Shown: positions 37,855-47,516, counted from the first letter of the stretch. The stretch: DNA of 64,000 bases from Bacteroidales bacterium (GCA_017962615.1 JAGCUZ010000013.1:1-64000); one strand, 5' to 3'. Numbers and translations: made by a program. The notes: generated from the sequence alone by a model not told the origin.

Positions 37855-39153
37855 TCACTTCTCAGCCCATGCTTTGGCAAGTTCCTCACGCACCGAGGGA
37901 TGTGCTATGGATATAAGTCGCCTTGCGCGTTCCTCGGCCGCGCAGCCCCATAGGTTCACGGCACCGTACTCGGTGACCACCCAACGCACCACGGTGCGCG
38001 GTGTCACCACGCCTGCACCCTTGGTGAGACTTACAACAAGCTTGCTCACGCCTTTGCCTGTCATTGACGGCATAGCTATTATCGGGATACCACCGTCGCT
38101 GTAGCTGGCTCCAAGCATGAAGTCGAGCTGTCCGCCACTGCCCGAAAAGATTCGATGCCCCATGGAGTCGGCACACACCTGGCCGGTGAGGTCAACCTCG
38201 ATGGCCGAGTTGATTGCCACCACCTTTGGGTTCTGTGCTATCACGGCGGGGTTGTTGGTGTACCACACATCACGCAGTTCCACCTGCTTGTTGCGGTCCA
38301 CAAAGTCGTACAGTTTCTTACCGCCTTTCAGGAACATAGCCACCAGCTTGCCAGGGTCGGTCTTCTTCATGCTGCCGTCAATAACACCCTCCTCCACCAG
38401 CGGTATCACGTCGTCGGTGAACATCTCGCTGTGCACGCCCAGGTGTTTGTGGTCGTGCAGCTGAGCCAGCACCGCAGTGGGTATATTGCCTATGCCAATC
38501 TGTAGCGTAGCCCCGTCGGGGATGAGCGATGCTACGTTGCGGCCTATGGCTATGTCGGTGTCGCTTAATGGCTGCGGCGCTGCCTCGGCCAACGGCTGGT
38601 CGTGGTGCACTATGCGTGCTGGCAGCAGCGGGCCGTCACGTCTTATGATACCATCGTCGGTAAGTTTCAGCACACCGTCGCCATAGCAGAACGGCACATG
38701 CTTGTTTATCTGCACCACCGCATAACGCGCACGTTCTATGGCCGCAGGCATGTAGTCGACCGATGTGCCGAGCGACACGAAGCCTTCTTCATCGGGCTCG
38801 CTCACCATAAGCAGCACACCGTCGCAGCGGCGCACTCCACTGCGCACCAGCCGCGACGTGTCGCTCAACGAGCAGGGTATATAGTCGGCAAAACCTTGTT
38901 GCGTGGCCTTGCGCACGTTGCCGCCCACAAAGAACGACTCCAGCCTGAAGGTGCCGGCATACTCAGGCAGCACATAGTCGGCATAGCCCTCGGTATAGAG
39001 ATGGCTTATATGCACGTCGTACAGCGGCTGTCCCGCCTCGCGGCGCAGGTCGGCGTACTCCGTCAGCCTGCGTATAAGATAGTCGGGAGCACCCGACACA
39101 CATGCCCAGTGCAGGTGGTCGCCGCTCTCTACTGATGACATCAGATGGTCCAT
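37855..39153 (-). CDS. Acetyl-CoA hydrolase/4-hydroxybutyrate CoA-transferase family protein
   Basis: The protein has 432 residues. LQIGIGNIPTAVL and HSEMFTDDVIPLVEEGVIDG are family signatures; the Glu of the second is the expected CoA-thioester-forming residue. IFSGSGGQLDFMLGA follows. Such enzymes move CoA between acetate, butyrate, succinate or 4-hydroxybutyrate. The exact donor cannot be told from sequence. It is the last gene of a six-gene run (19 bp after galE). Confidence 0.85.
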   Translation of the reverse strand: MDHLMSSVESGDHLHWACVSGAPDYLIRRLTEYADLRREAGQPLYDVHISHLYTEGYADYVLPEYAGTFRLESFFVGGNVRKATQQGFADYIPCSLSDTSRLVRSGVRRCDGVLLMVSEPDEEGFVSLGTSVDYMPAAIERARYAVVQINKHVPFCYGDGVLKLTDDGIIRRDGPLLPARIVHHDQPLAEAAPQPLSDTDIAIGRNVASLIPDGATLQIGIGNIPTAVLAQLHDHKHLGVHSEMFTDDVIPLVEEGVIDGSMKKTDPGKLVAMFLKGGKKLYDFVDRNKQVELRDVWYTNNPAVIAQNPKVVAINSAIEVDLTGQVCADSMGHRIFSGSGGQLDFMLGASYSDGGIPIIAMPSMTGKGVSKLVVSLTKGAGVVTPRTVVRWVVTEYGAVNLWGCAAEERARRLISIAHPSVREELAKAWAEK

Positions 39154-39172
39154 GTAAAATATTTCTAAGGAA

Positions 39173-40189
39173 TCAATATCCTTCGGGATTCATTGACTGC
39201 CAGCGCCAGCTGTCGCGGCACATGTCCTCGATGCCGTATTCGGCACGCCAGCCAAGCTCGGCAGCCGCCTTGCTCGGGTCGCTGTAGCACGTGGCTATGT
39301 CGCCGGGACGACGCGGCTGTATCTTGTACGGCACCTTCACGCCGGTGGCCTGCTCAAAGGCATTCACCACCTCGAGTACCGAGTAGCCACGTCCCGTGCC
39401 GAGGTTGTACACCGCCAGTCCGCATTTGCGTTCTATGGCCTTCAGGGCGCACACATGGCCGCGTGCAAGGTCCACCACATGTATATAGTCGCGCACTCCC
39501 GTGCCATCGGGGGTGTCGTAGTCGTTGCCGAACACGCCCAATTCCTTGCGGCGGCCTATGGCCACCTGGGTGATATAGGGCATCAGGTTGTTGGGAATGC
39601 CGTTGGGGTTCTCCCCTATCCTGCCGCTGCGATGCGCCCCAATGGGGTTGAAATAGCGCAGCAGCACCACGTTCCACTCGGGGTCGGCCTTCTGCATGTC
39701 GCTCATTATCTCCTCCAGCATGCTCTTCGTCTGGCCGTAGGGATTGGTGCAATGGCCCTTGGGACATTCTTCGGTGATAGGCACCACGGCGGGGTCGCCG
39801 TACACCGTGGCAGACGACGAGAATATGATGTTCTTGCAGCCGTGCCACCTCATGCAGTCGAGCAGCGTCAGCGTGCCGCCGATGTTGTTGTCATAGTATT
39901 CCCACGGCTTTGCCACCGACTCACCAACGGCCTTGAGGCCGGCGAAGTGGATGCAGGCGTCGAAATGCCCTTCTTTCTCCAGCAGCGCGTCGACGGCTGC
40001 ACGGTCGCGTATGTCGCACTCGTAGAACGGCACCGACTCCACGCCTGCCAGCTCAGCCACGCGTTCGAGCGACTTAGGCGACGAGTTGCTCAGGTTGTCG
40101 AGCACCACGGGCTTATGGCCCGCGGCATACAGTTCCACCAAGGTGTGCGACCCGATGAATCCCGCGCCGCCTGTAACCAGTATCTTCAT
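39173..40189 (-). CDS. galE: UDP-glucose 4-epimerase
   Basis: The protein has 338 residues. It begins [19 protein letters not shown], the NAD-binding GxxGxxG. A catalytic Ser-Ser ([10 protein letters not shown]) and YGQTK (YxxxK) are present. GPxxxIxP-like residues and the C-terminal [17 protein letters not shown] fit GalE. It interconverts UDP-glucose and UDP-galactose. Confidence 0.95.
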   Translation of the reverse strand: MKILVTGGAGFIGSHTLVELYAAGHKPVVLDNLSNSSPKSLERVAELAGVESVPFYECDIRDRAAVDALLEKEGHFDACIHFAGLKAVGESVAKPWEYYDNNIGGTLTLLDCMRWHGCKNIIFSSSATVYGDPAVVPITEECPKGHCTNPYGQTKSMLEEIMSDMQKADPEWNVVLLRYFNPIGAHRSGRIGENPNGIPNNLMPYITQVAIGRRKELGVFGNDYDTPDGTGVRDYIHVVDLARGHVCALKAIERKCGLAVYNLGTGRGYSVLEVVNAFEQATGVKVPYKIQPRRPGDIATCYSDPSKAAAELGWRAEYGIEDMCRDSWRWQSMNPEGY

Positions 40190-40195
40190 GATTTA

Positions 40196-40723
40196 TTATG
40201 CTTTATAGTTGTAAACGGTCTTATAGAGGGTATCCCTCACCTCGGCGAAGTCGTCGTCGTCCAGTTCGTACTTCGACATCAGCAGCATCGGCAGTGCCAG
40301 TGTGCCCGCCTTGTGGTACGACGGCTGCCAGTATTCCTGCGGGTTGGGATAGAAGCCCATGTCGGTGTAGAACTCCATGCGACGGTCTGACGTGTCGTTG
40401 CCCGGCAGCTCTATCTCGAGCACCACCTGGTCGCTGTACTGCGTCAGGAACTCCAGGAACGCCGCGCGTCCTATGCCGCGGCCGCGGTAGTCCTCGTGGA
40501 TGGCGAAATGCTCCACGTAGGTGTATTCGTCGAACGTCCAATAGGTCATTATGCCTATGGGTTCGTCGTCATCGAGCATGATGACGTCAAAATGAAAATT
40601 CTCTTGTGTTCTTTCTTCTACCTCCCCGAATGGAGGTCGTTCGTCTTCGGGAAAGGAACTCTCGAAGAGCTCTTTGGCAAAATGGGTCTCGTGTGATTCA
40701 CCCAAAGGTACAAATTGTATCAT
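40196..40723 (-). CDS. GNAT family N-acetyltransferase
   Basis: The protein has 175 residues. The acetyl-CoA pyrophosphate loop reads HEDYRGRGIGRAAFLEFL (R/Q-x-x-G-x-G/A). The C-terminal half (YTDMGFYPNPQEYWQPSYHK) is like the Bacteroidales small-molecule GNATs. The substrate is unknown. It lies 6 bp upstream of galE in the same run. Confidence 0.8.
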   Translation of the reverse strand: MIQFVPLGESHETHFAKELFESSFPEDERPPFGEVEERTQENFHFDVIMLDDDEPIGIMTYWTFDEYTYVEHFAIHEDYRGRGIGRAAFLEFLTQYSDQVVLEIELPGNDTSDRRMEFYTDMGFYPNPQEYWQPSYHKAGTLALPMLLMSKYELDDDDFAEVRDTLYKTVYNYKA

Positions 40724-40741
40724 TACTTGCTTTATCTATTG

Positions 40742-41638
40742 TTATTCTTGTTTATCCAAAAAACTGAAGTCGCCTATGTCGAACCGCAGTGCCAGCTGCG
40801 GCTGCAGGCCGTAGGATTCGTAGCCGTTCAGGGCTATCTTGGTGTAATGCACGGTGCAGCCGAGGCTCAGGGCCGACGTCTCCGTAACCTGGCAGCGCCA
40901 TTCCAGTCCGGCAAAGGCTCCCAAGCCCAAGCCGCCCTGGTTTATGTATTCGTAGGCGGTGCTGCCCACGAAAGGCTGCCCGCCGTTCCAGATATCGCGT
41001 ATGTCGTAGGTGTCGCCGGCAATCTCCATGTCGTTGCGCTCCACCTTGCAGTTGTTCACATTCAGCCCCACGTTGGCCGAGTACGAACTCACCCCTTTCT
41101 GCGCCAGCCTGCAGCACAGCCCGAGGTCCATGTTGATGCGCTTCTCAACGCCGCTGATGCCGCACTGCACATAGCGGCGTTCATTGCTCAACGTGCCGGT
41201 GTTGTTGTTGGCGTTGAGGTTGAAGGCACCCACGGCGGTGAGCTTGGCGTAGTCGAAACGTGCCAGCCAGCCCATGCCGTTGGTCCAGTCGTAGCGCAGT
41301 CCTACGCCCAGCAGCACGCTGAGCCGGTAGTGCATGTTGCCGTATTCGTCAACCTGCAGCAGCTCGTACGACGACACCGCGTCGCTTATCAGTCCCTGCT
41401 CGGTAAGCCTGTTCCATATCGTCGGCCCGTACTGCTCGCTGTTGAGTATGCGCACCACAGTGTTCTCGTTCTGCGGCGAGCCGTTGTAGAAGTTGGCATG
41501 ACGGTCGTCGGGCCTCAGCACACCCACGCCAACCGTGACCTTCAGTCCCTCGGGCTGCGCCGTGGCGCGGCCTGCGATGCCCAATAGCATCACCACTGCT
41601 GCAAGCACTGCGGTTATATGGCGTGATATACGTTGCAT
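40742..41638 (-). CDS. Outer-membrane beta-barrel protein
   Basis: The protein has 298 residues. A signal peptide (MLLGIAGRATAQ) precedes strands such as LSVLLGVGLRYDWTNGMG, LGAFAGLEWRCQV and QLALRFDIGDFSFL. It lies 15 bp after the ECF sigma gene, where an anti-sigma gene would often be. It shows no cytoplasmic anti-sigma motif. Confidence 0.65.
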   Translation of the reverse strand: MQRISRHITAVLAAVVMLLGIAGRATAQPEGLKVTVGVGVLRPDDRHANFYNGSPQNENTVVRILNSEQYGPTIWNRLTEQGLISDAVSSYELLQVDEYGNMHYRLSVLLGVGLRYDWTNGMGWLARFDYAKLTAVGAFNLNANNNTGTLSNERRYVQCGISGVEKRINMDLGLCCRLAQKGVSSYSANVGLNVNNCKVERNDMEIAGDTYDIRDIWNGGQPFVGSTAYEYINQGGLGLGAFAGLEWRCQVTETSALSLGCTVHYTKIALNGYESYGLQPQLALRFDIGDFSFLDKQE

Positions 41639-41653
41639 CCGTGCTTGCGGGCT

Positions 41654-42268
41654 TTACAGGTTTTTCTTGTGCGGCAGCAGCACCTGCGTCAGCAGGCTGC
41701 GTGCCCTGAACAGTCGCGCCTTCACGGTGCCCTCGGGCAGATTGGTGCGCTCCATTATTTCCTCTATCGACAGTTCCTCGAAATAGCGCATCTGCACCAG
41801 GTCGCGGTACTGCGGCTTCAGTTGCGACACCAGCTCGCGCAGTATCTTCTGCCGCTGGGTCTTTATGAACTGCTCCTCGGGCGTGTCGGCGCTCGATGGG
41901 AACGCCGGCATCACCAGCTCGTCGTTGTCGTTGCGCGTGCACATGTCGCTTATCGACACCGTCTCTATCTGTTTGTGCCGCACGTGATCCATGTAGTTGT
42001 TCCACGCCACGGTGTATATCCACGTGCTGAAGGCATGCTGCTTGCTGTACAGGTGCAGCGAGCTCAGCGCCTTGCCCAACGCCTCGATGGTGAGGTCTTC
42101 GGCCTCCTCCACGTTGCGCGTCAGCTTCAGCATCGTTACGTATATAGGACCCTGGTAAGCCTTCATCAAATCGCTGTACGCCTGCTGGTTCCCCTTGTCG
42201 CGGGCTTCGTGCACCAAGCGGTGGTCGCGCTGCAGGCGTTCGTTCGATGATTTAAACGGCGTTTCCAT
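41654..42268 (-). CDS. ECF RNA polymerase sigma factor (RpoE-like)
   Basis: The protein has 204 residues. Region 2 reads ITMLKLTRNVEEAEDLT-type sequence then FSTWIYTVAWNNYMDHVR. Region 4 contains LSIEEIMERTNLPEGTVKAR (the helix-turn-helix). A linker of about 40 residues is longer than average. No anti-sigma gene is next to it. It starts 6 bp after the glycosyltransferase gene and precedes a barrel gene. Confidence 0.88.
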   Translation of the reverse strand: METPFKSSNERLQRDHRLVHEARDKGNQQAYSDLMKAYQGPIYVTMLKLTRNVEEAEDLTIEALGKALSSLHLYSKQHAFSTWIYTVAWNNYMDHVRHKQIETVSISDMCTRNDNDELVMPAFPSSADTPEEQFIKTQRQKILRELVSQLKPQYRDLVQMRYFEELSIEEIMERTNLPEGTVKARLFRARSLLTQVLLPHKKNL

Positions 42269-42274
42269 TGACTT

Positions 42275-43435
42275 CTATCTATGATGTTTTCCCCTCTTTA
42301 ACGTGGAAATAAACATTATAGTATCCGCCACTAAAAAATAAAGTTCAAGCAATGGTGCAAACGGGTACACTTTCTTCACCTCGAACCGCTTGCACAGCTT
42401 AGCGTAACACACTATCTGCCAAGCACATTTCACCACCACAGCGCCCACTGCCACAGGCCACAGCGCCGGCATGTGCACCACCGCCGCAACCAGCGCCGCC
42501 ACAAACAGGCACAGCGCCGCGGGCGGCACCATCCTGCCCAGCAGCTGCCCCAGGGGGTAGTACTTCTTGGTGGCGAAACGGTGGCGGCGGCTGTTCTGCC
42601 ACTGCCTCATCGAGGCGTACGGCTCCACCTCCGTCCAGGCGTCGCGCTCCACGTTCACCACGGTGTTGCTCCGCGTGGCGTTGGCGTTGACAAAAAGGTC
42701 GTCGGCACCGTCGGGCACCGAGTAGTGCTTGATGAAAGCACCCTTGTCGAAGAAGAAGCCGCGCCGGTAGCTCAGGTTGCGCCCGTTGCCCGTGTAAGGC
42801 CGTCCGGCCAGGGCGGCGCTTATGTAATGCGCCGTGTGCGTCACGTTGTCGTACTGCGCCAGTATGTTCAGCAGGCCTGTGCCGGCCTTGATGCCGGTGT
42901 AGCCCAGCACCATCTGTGTGCTGGGGTGGTACGAGGCCGCCATCTCGCGCACCCAGTTGAAGCTCGCCGGACGGCAGTCGGGGTCGGTAAGCAGTATAAT
43001 GCCGTCCTTGGCCGACTGTATGCCTATCGACAGCGGATATTTCTTGCCGCGGAACGAGTTGATATCCTCGCGGAACTCCACGGGTTTCAGGTTGTTGTAG
43101 TTCTCGCCGCACACGCGCAGCACGAACTTCGTGTCGTCCTCCGATGTGTAGTCAACCACCACCACCTCCAGGTCGGGGTAGTCCTGCTCAAGCAGGTACA
43201 CCAGGTTGTCTTTCAGGTACGCCGCCTCGTTGTGCGACGTCAGTACCACCGACACGTGGCCGCTGCCGCCGGCCTCGGCCACAGGCTGCGGACGCAGCCT
43301 CGGGTGCCACCTCTTGAACACGCCGCAGCGCAGGCACACCAGCCCGTAATACAGCGCCAGCGCAACGAAGCCCACGCCCGCCAGTGCCAACAAAATTATT
43401 GTGTAGTAATCGTTTACAAGTGCTGAAAAAGTCAT
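42275..43435 (-). CDS. Family 2 glycosyltransferase, membrane bound
   Basis: The protein has 386 residues. One N-terminal helix (about 12-33) is followed by the GT2 domain: VSVVLTSHNEAAYL, LEVVVVDYTSEDDT, LLTDPDCRPAS (the DxD-equivalent) and a later RRHRFATKKY, similar to QxxRW. Two or three C-terminal helices follow. It transfers a sugar to an unknown envelope acceptor. It is the first gene of the six-gene run; a TACTTTTG -7-like box lies at 43458-43465. Confidence 0.85.
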   Translation of the reverse strand: MTFSALVNDYYTIILLALAGVGFVALALYYGLVCLRCGVFKRWHPRLRPQPVAEAGGSGHVSVVLTSHNEAAYLKDNLVYLLEQDYPDLEVVVVDYTSEDDTKFVLRVCGENYNNLKPVEFREDINSFRGKKYPLSIGIQSAKDGIILLTDPDCRPASFNWVREMAASYHPSTQMVLGYTGIKAGTGLLNILAQYDNVTHTAHYISAALAGRPYTGNGRNLSYRRGFFFDKGAFIKHYSVPDGADDLFVNANATRSNTVVNVERDAWTEVEPYASMRQWQNSRRHRFATKKYYPLGQLLGRMVPPAALCLFVAALVAAVVHMPALWPVAVGAVVVKCAWQIVCYAKLCKRFEVKKVYPFAPLLELYFLVADTIMFISTLKRGKHHR

Positions 43436-43635
43436 TGTTACACTATTTTTGCCGATGCAAAAGTAGTCAATAATTTTATTCTGTCAGCACCTATATTCCA
43501 ATGCCGGAGGCAATTTTATCAACCTTTTGTGAATAACTGCCGTATAATAATTCCGCCGCACATCCGTTTATATAACTGCGAAAGCGATAATAGCGGCAGC
43601 CGAAAACCCTGTCGCCCAACAAGCAACAACGACCC

Positions 43636-44766
43636 ATGACCTTCGACATCATCGCATCCGACCCCCGCAGCGCCGCACGCGCCGGCACCATCCACACCGA
43701 CCACGGCGACATCCCCACCCCCATCTTCATGCCCGTGGGCACCGCAGGCACCGTCAAAGCCGTCCATCAGCGCGAGCTGCGCAACGACATCGACGCCAAG
43801 ATAATCCTCGGCAACACCTACCACCTCTACCTCCGTCCAGGCATGGACGTGCTGCGCGCCGCCGGCGGCCTCCACGGTTTCAACGGCTGGGAACGCCCCC
43901 TGCTCACCGACAGCGGCGGCTTCCAGGTCTTCTCCCTCGCCGACAGCCGCAAGATTAAGGAAGAAGGCTGCACCTTCCGCTCCCACATCGACGGCAGCAA
44001 GCACCTCTTCACCCCCGAAGGCGTCATGGACATACAGCGCGTCATCGGAGCCGACATCATCATGGCCTTCGACGAGTGCGCCCCCGGCAACGCCGACCAC
44101 CGCTACGCCAAGCAGTCCATGGAGCTCACCCACCGCTGGCTCGACCGCTGCCTCGCGCGCTTCAACGCCACCCAGCCACTCTACGGCTACTCCCAAAGCC
44201 TCTTCCCCATCGTGCAGGGCTGCAAATACCGCGACCTCCGGCAGCAGTCGGCCGAGTACATAGCCGCCAAAGGCGCCGACGGCAACGCCATCGGAGGCCT
44301 CGCCGTGGGCGAACCTGTCGAGACCATGTACGAGATGATCGAGGTGGTCAACGCCATACTCCCCGCCGACCGTCCCCGCTACCTCATGGGCGTGGGCACA
44401 CCCGCCAACATCCTCGAAGCCATAGAACGCGGCGTCGACATGTTCGACTGCGTCATGCCCACACGCAACGGCCGCAACGGACTCCTCTTCACCGCCAACG
44501 GCACCATCAACATCAAGAACAAGAAGTGGGAAGACCGCTTCGAGCCCATCGACCCCCAGAGCAGCGCCGAGAGCGACCGCGTCTACACCCTCGCCTACCT
44601 CCACCACCTCATACGCGCCGAAGAGCTGCTCGGCCTGCAGATATGCTCCATCCACAACCTCGCCTTCTACCTCTGGCTCGTGCGCACCGCACGCCAGCAC
44701 ATCATCGACGGCGACTACACCACCTGGAAAGCCTCCATCCTCCCCAACCTCTCCCGCCGCATATAG
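43636..44766 (+). CDS. tgt: tRNA-guanine(34) transglycosylase
   Basis: The protein has 376 residues. TIHTDHGDIPTPIFMPVGT begins the barrel. LTDSGGFQVFSLAD carries the catalytic region, and MAFDECAPGNA and GGLAVGEP follow. The nucleophile Asp is in FDCVMPTRNGRNG. Of the usual CxCxxC-H zinc site, I can point to HNLAFYLWL and DRVYTLAYLHHLIRAEE only. The expected CxCxxC region reads FEPIDPQSSAESDRVYTLAYL, so the cysteines are not present. Confidence 0.93.
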   Translation: MTFDIIASDPRSAARAGTIHTDHGDIPTPIFMPVGTAGTVKAVHQRELRNDIDAKIILGNTYHLYLRPGMDVLRAAGGLHGFNGWERPLLTDSGGFQVFSLADSRKIKEEGCTFRSHIDGSKHLFTPEGVMDIQRVIGADIIMAFDECAPGNADHRYAKQSMELTHRWLDRCLARFNATQPLYGYSQSLFPIVQGCKYRDLRQQSAEYIAAKGADGNAIGGLAVGEPVETMYEMIEVVNAILPADRPRYLMGVGTPANILEAIERGVDMFDCVMPTRNGRNGLLFTANGTINIKNKKWEDRFEPIDPQSSAESDRVYTLAYLHHLIRAEELLGLQICSIHNLAFYLWLVRTARQHIIDGDYTTWKASILPNLSRRI

Positions 44767-44817
44767 TTCATGTACGACTTCTTCACCGGCGCCCTCGGCG
44801 TAACAATAGCGTTCTAA
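44767..44817 (+). pseudogene. 3' remnant of an outer-membrane barrel gene
   Basis: Directly after the tgt stop the frame TTCATGTAC... reads FMYDFFTGALGVTIAF and a stop. It aligns with FMYDWFTASAGITIAL, the last residues of the barrel lipoprotein ending at 49873 (10 of 16 identical, with matching DNA). It looks like the tail left after a deletion joined it to tgt. A tiny 15-residue gene is less likely. Confidence 0.6.
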
Positions 44818-44873
44818 GTAATGTCCACAAAAGCGGCCCCTAATCCGCCGCTTTGTGAACAGTGTTCATACAG

Positions 44874-44916
44874 AAAAAAAGAATCTGGCTGCCGGGCTTT
44901 GCCCGAACAGCCAGAT
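44874..44916 (-). terminator. Intrinsic terminator of the vWA lipoprotein gene
   Basis: On the minus strand ATCTGGCTG and CAGCCAGAT (with an inner GGGC/GCCC pair) form the stem, followed by TCTTTTTTTCTG. A second hairpin, CGATTGCGC with GCGCAATCG, lies between it and the stop codon (44937-44962). Confidence 0.85.
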
Positions 44917-44961
44917 AATCATGTTGAATGTCTTTCGATTGCGCTCTTGCGTGCGCAATCG

Positions 44962-46962
44962 TTAATCATGGACAAGCCGGACGGAGAAGCCGTAGCACCG
45001 GTAGTTGCTTTGCGAGTACATATCACGCGAATGGAAGTAGAGTCCCCATGCAGCCTCCGAGCCACCAGTATTGGCATTGTGCTTAGACGACCAATAGAAG
45101 CCGCTGGACCCCACGAGGAAAATCCCATCACAATTGCGGTCGCCCGCAGCGGGCAGAAAGACAGCACCTGCTGCTTCCATGGCAACCCAACCATTAGCAG
45201 TGTACACATTGGCAGACCAACCAGTGGTAGCCTTGGGAGCAAATGCTCCACTGCCGTTGTTCTTCATCGGGTCGGTGAAACTGTCGGGCAGCAATATCAA
45301 TCCATTTACACCAGCCACCGTTGCATAGCCAACCTTCGCTGCAGCATTCGCACGAGAGTTACGCAAATAATCCCACTCATTTTTTGTCAATGTCCGCCAC
45401 AGACCGGCAACATTGCCACCATTTGAGATGGAATTATACACGCCCCAGTCGGCTCTGGCGTAGCTGCCTGTCAATCCGTTGTTCGACGAACCACCAGGAT
45501 AGTAATCCGAATTAGTACAACTCGTCGACCAAGGCTGGTAGCAATTTGCGCCGCTATTCCAGCCACTGGTGCCCCACGCAAACTGGTCTATCCAGCCGCT
45601 GTAGGTGGACGAAATATTGGAGTTGGCATTGCCAATATAGTCGTACTGGTTGTTTGCAAAACGCCACGTTCGTGTAGATGCCTGATACTGCAGGTTGCCC
45701 TTCGAGAAATGAACTTTTTTACTGCTGGACACAGAAAACTCGCCAGGGAGAGCGCCCTCGGGAAGCTCCGTGTTTCCACCATTTCCACCATTATCACCGC
45801 CGCCATTATTACCGCCATTGCCGCTACTGCTTCCACCATTACTACTTGGATTTAGGAGTGTATGGACAAAGCTCTTGCCTGCATCTTGCATTTTGCTGAA
45901 ATCATTTCCCAATGAGGTTGTACAGTCAAGCACAAGCACTATCAACGCACTGCTTTTGTCCTCGGTTATGCTACTCGAACTTGCCGGGTCAAACTCCGAC
46001 TCCTTGTCCCAGTTGCCGTTGCTTGTCTTTTTCCACAACATTATCTTATTGATATCCGACTGCGACACAGGTGCGCCATTGGTGTATGTTAGATTCTCAA
46101 ACGAGAAATGATAATAAGCACCCTGCGATGATGACGACTCTATCGTTGTGGGTCCTTGATTAAACCCTTTGTATGTCACGCTCTCAAGTTTCCTACTACT
46201 GCCGGAACGCCTATATGTTGCCTCAATATATTTTGATGAATTGGTTGCCGTACTTGCATTGTCGAACGTGAAACGCAAAAGTTGTCCATCGTCATAACCG
46301 CCAGGCACATTCACGCCCAAGTTCACTGCCGTCGAAACTGAATAGAGGCTTGCAGCAATGTCGGAGAAACGCTGCAAAGCTTCACTCATGCTTGACACCT
46401 GAAAGACATTGTTATCATTGCTGGCCAGTTTCTTCAGTGTCTCAACAAACTGGGCTTGGTCGGTAACATCGCTGCCCTTCAGTCCAATGGTATAGGCTGA
46501 GACATTCAGGTCGTGGATTTTTTCATTCACGATCTTGTTGTGCAAAGCCTCTCTATAGGCTGATGTACTGCCATAGTTCTCGGGGTCGTACTCGCTGCTG
46601 GATATAGAGACATTGTCAAGTCCGTCGGTGAATGTAACCAAAGCCACGTTTTTCAATTTGGGAGGCTTCTGATAGTCTTTCAGCTTCTTTAGCGCGGTGT
46701 AGTCGGCATAGTAAAGACCTGTACCATTGCCTTTTGTCAGCCCCGATATAAAATCGGTAAATTGCGATTCCGTTGAGTTGTTCAGCAAACTAATGTCTTT
46801 GACATATAGATTGCTGTTGAACCCGATAATTCCCAAATAAATGCCTTCCGTTTTAGGGGTATTGTCTGGTTCTTCCTCCTGTTCCTCTTTCTGGCAACCA
46901 GTGGCAAACATTAATGCCGAACCCATTAGCATGGTCCAAAAGATTCTTGCTATTTTACTCAT
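44962..46962 (-). CDS. Lipoprotein with rearranged vWA domain and C-terminal lectin-like domain
   Basis: The protein has 666 residues; lipobox MFATGC gives Cys23. Residues about 40-215 look like the later part of a vWA fold: GNGTGLYYADYTAL (78-91) and TFTDGLDN (110-117). The opening strand and MIDAS motif (LVLDCTTSLG, DxTxS at 346-350) come only at residues 340-370. A Gly/Asn/Ser linker (about 372-400) leads to a C-terminal domain of the FISUMP/C-type-lectin-like kind, with VHFSKGNLQYQASTRTW, FAWGTSGWNSG and a final CYGFSVRLVHD. It is probably a surface adhesin. Confidence 0.75.
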   Translation of the reverse strand: MSKIARIFWTMLMGSALMFATGCQKEEQEEEPDNTPKTEGIYLGIIGFNSNLYVKDISLLNNSTESQFTDFISGLTKGNGTGLYYADYTALKKLKDYQKPPKLKNVALVTFTDGLDNVSISSSEYDPENYGSTSAYREALHNKIVNEKIHDLNVSAYTIGLKGSDVTDQAQFVETLKKLASNDNNVFQVSSMSEALQRFSDIAASLYSVSTAVNLGVNVPGGYDDGQLLRFTFDNASTATNSSKYIEATYRRSGSSRKLESVTYKGFNQGPTTIESSSSQGAYYHFSFENLTYTNGAPVSQSDINKIMLWKKTSNGNWDKESEFDPASSSSITEDKSSALIVLVLDCTTSLGNDFSKMQDAGKSFVHTLLNPSSNGGSSSGNGGNNGGGDNGGNGGNTELPEGALPGEFSVSSSKKVHFSKGNLQYQASTRTWRFANNQYDYIGNANSNISSTYSGWIDQFAWGTSGWNSGANCYQPWSTSCTNSDYYPGGSSNNGLTGSYARADWGVYNSISNGGNVAGLWRTLTKNEWDYLRNSRANAAAKVGYATVAGVNGLILLPDSFTDPMKNNGSGAFAPKATTGWSANVYTANGWVAMEAAGAVFLPAAGDRNCDGIFLVGSSGFYWSSKHNANTGGSEAAWGLYFHSRDMYSQSNYRCYGFSVRLVHD

Positions 46963-47516
46963 AACATACCACCCTGTATACGTGTCGGGTACAACTTGTT
47001 ATATGGCGCCGACTCCCGGAAGCGTCAATGATTTGCTTATACGGAAAGGCACATAAAAAAGCGCGGGAATCTGCTACTTTGCTTATCCCGCTGTTCTAGG
47101 CCTTCGCATTGCCACTACTTCAGAATAAGCAATGCCGAAGCCCACGCGTGAGGATATAGTACGATTACTATACTCCATACATGGACGTTGGACATTGCGC
47201 TATTGCGGAAGTAGGTTCGGAAGTTGCGAAGTTCAGAACAGCCGCAGATAAACGCCGTTACAACGTCTTTTTTTATATGTCCTGTCGCCCCTCCCGCCGC
47301 CTTGGCAGGACACTTTCCCCTGCTTCGGCTATGGTCAGAAACGACGCTGCAAAATTACAACATTTTTCTGACATAGCAAGAAAAAAGTTTCATTACAATG
47401 TTTTTTATGTCACGTACCTTTTGTGGCGCCGTAGGTGCCAGACAATGGTTGTCAGCATAGCTGACGGCACACCAGCCAGCCATTTCAATGGCTGGAACGA
47501 CGACATGGTTGTATTA

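Noticed and set aside
44962..45110. Diversity-generating retroelement target in the lipoprotein C-terminus
   Set aside because: The lectin-like end resembles such targets, but no reverse transcriptase and no template repeat are in the window.
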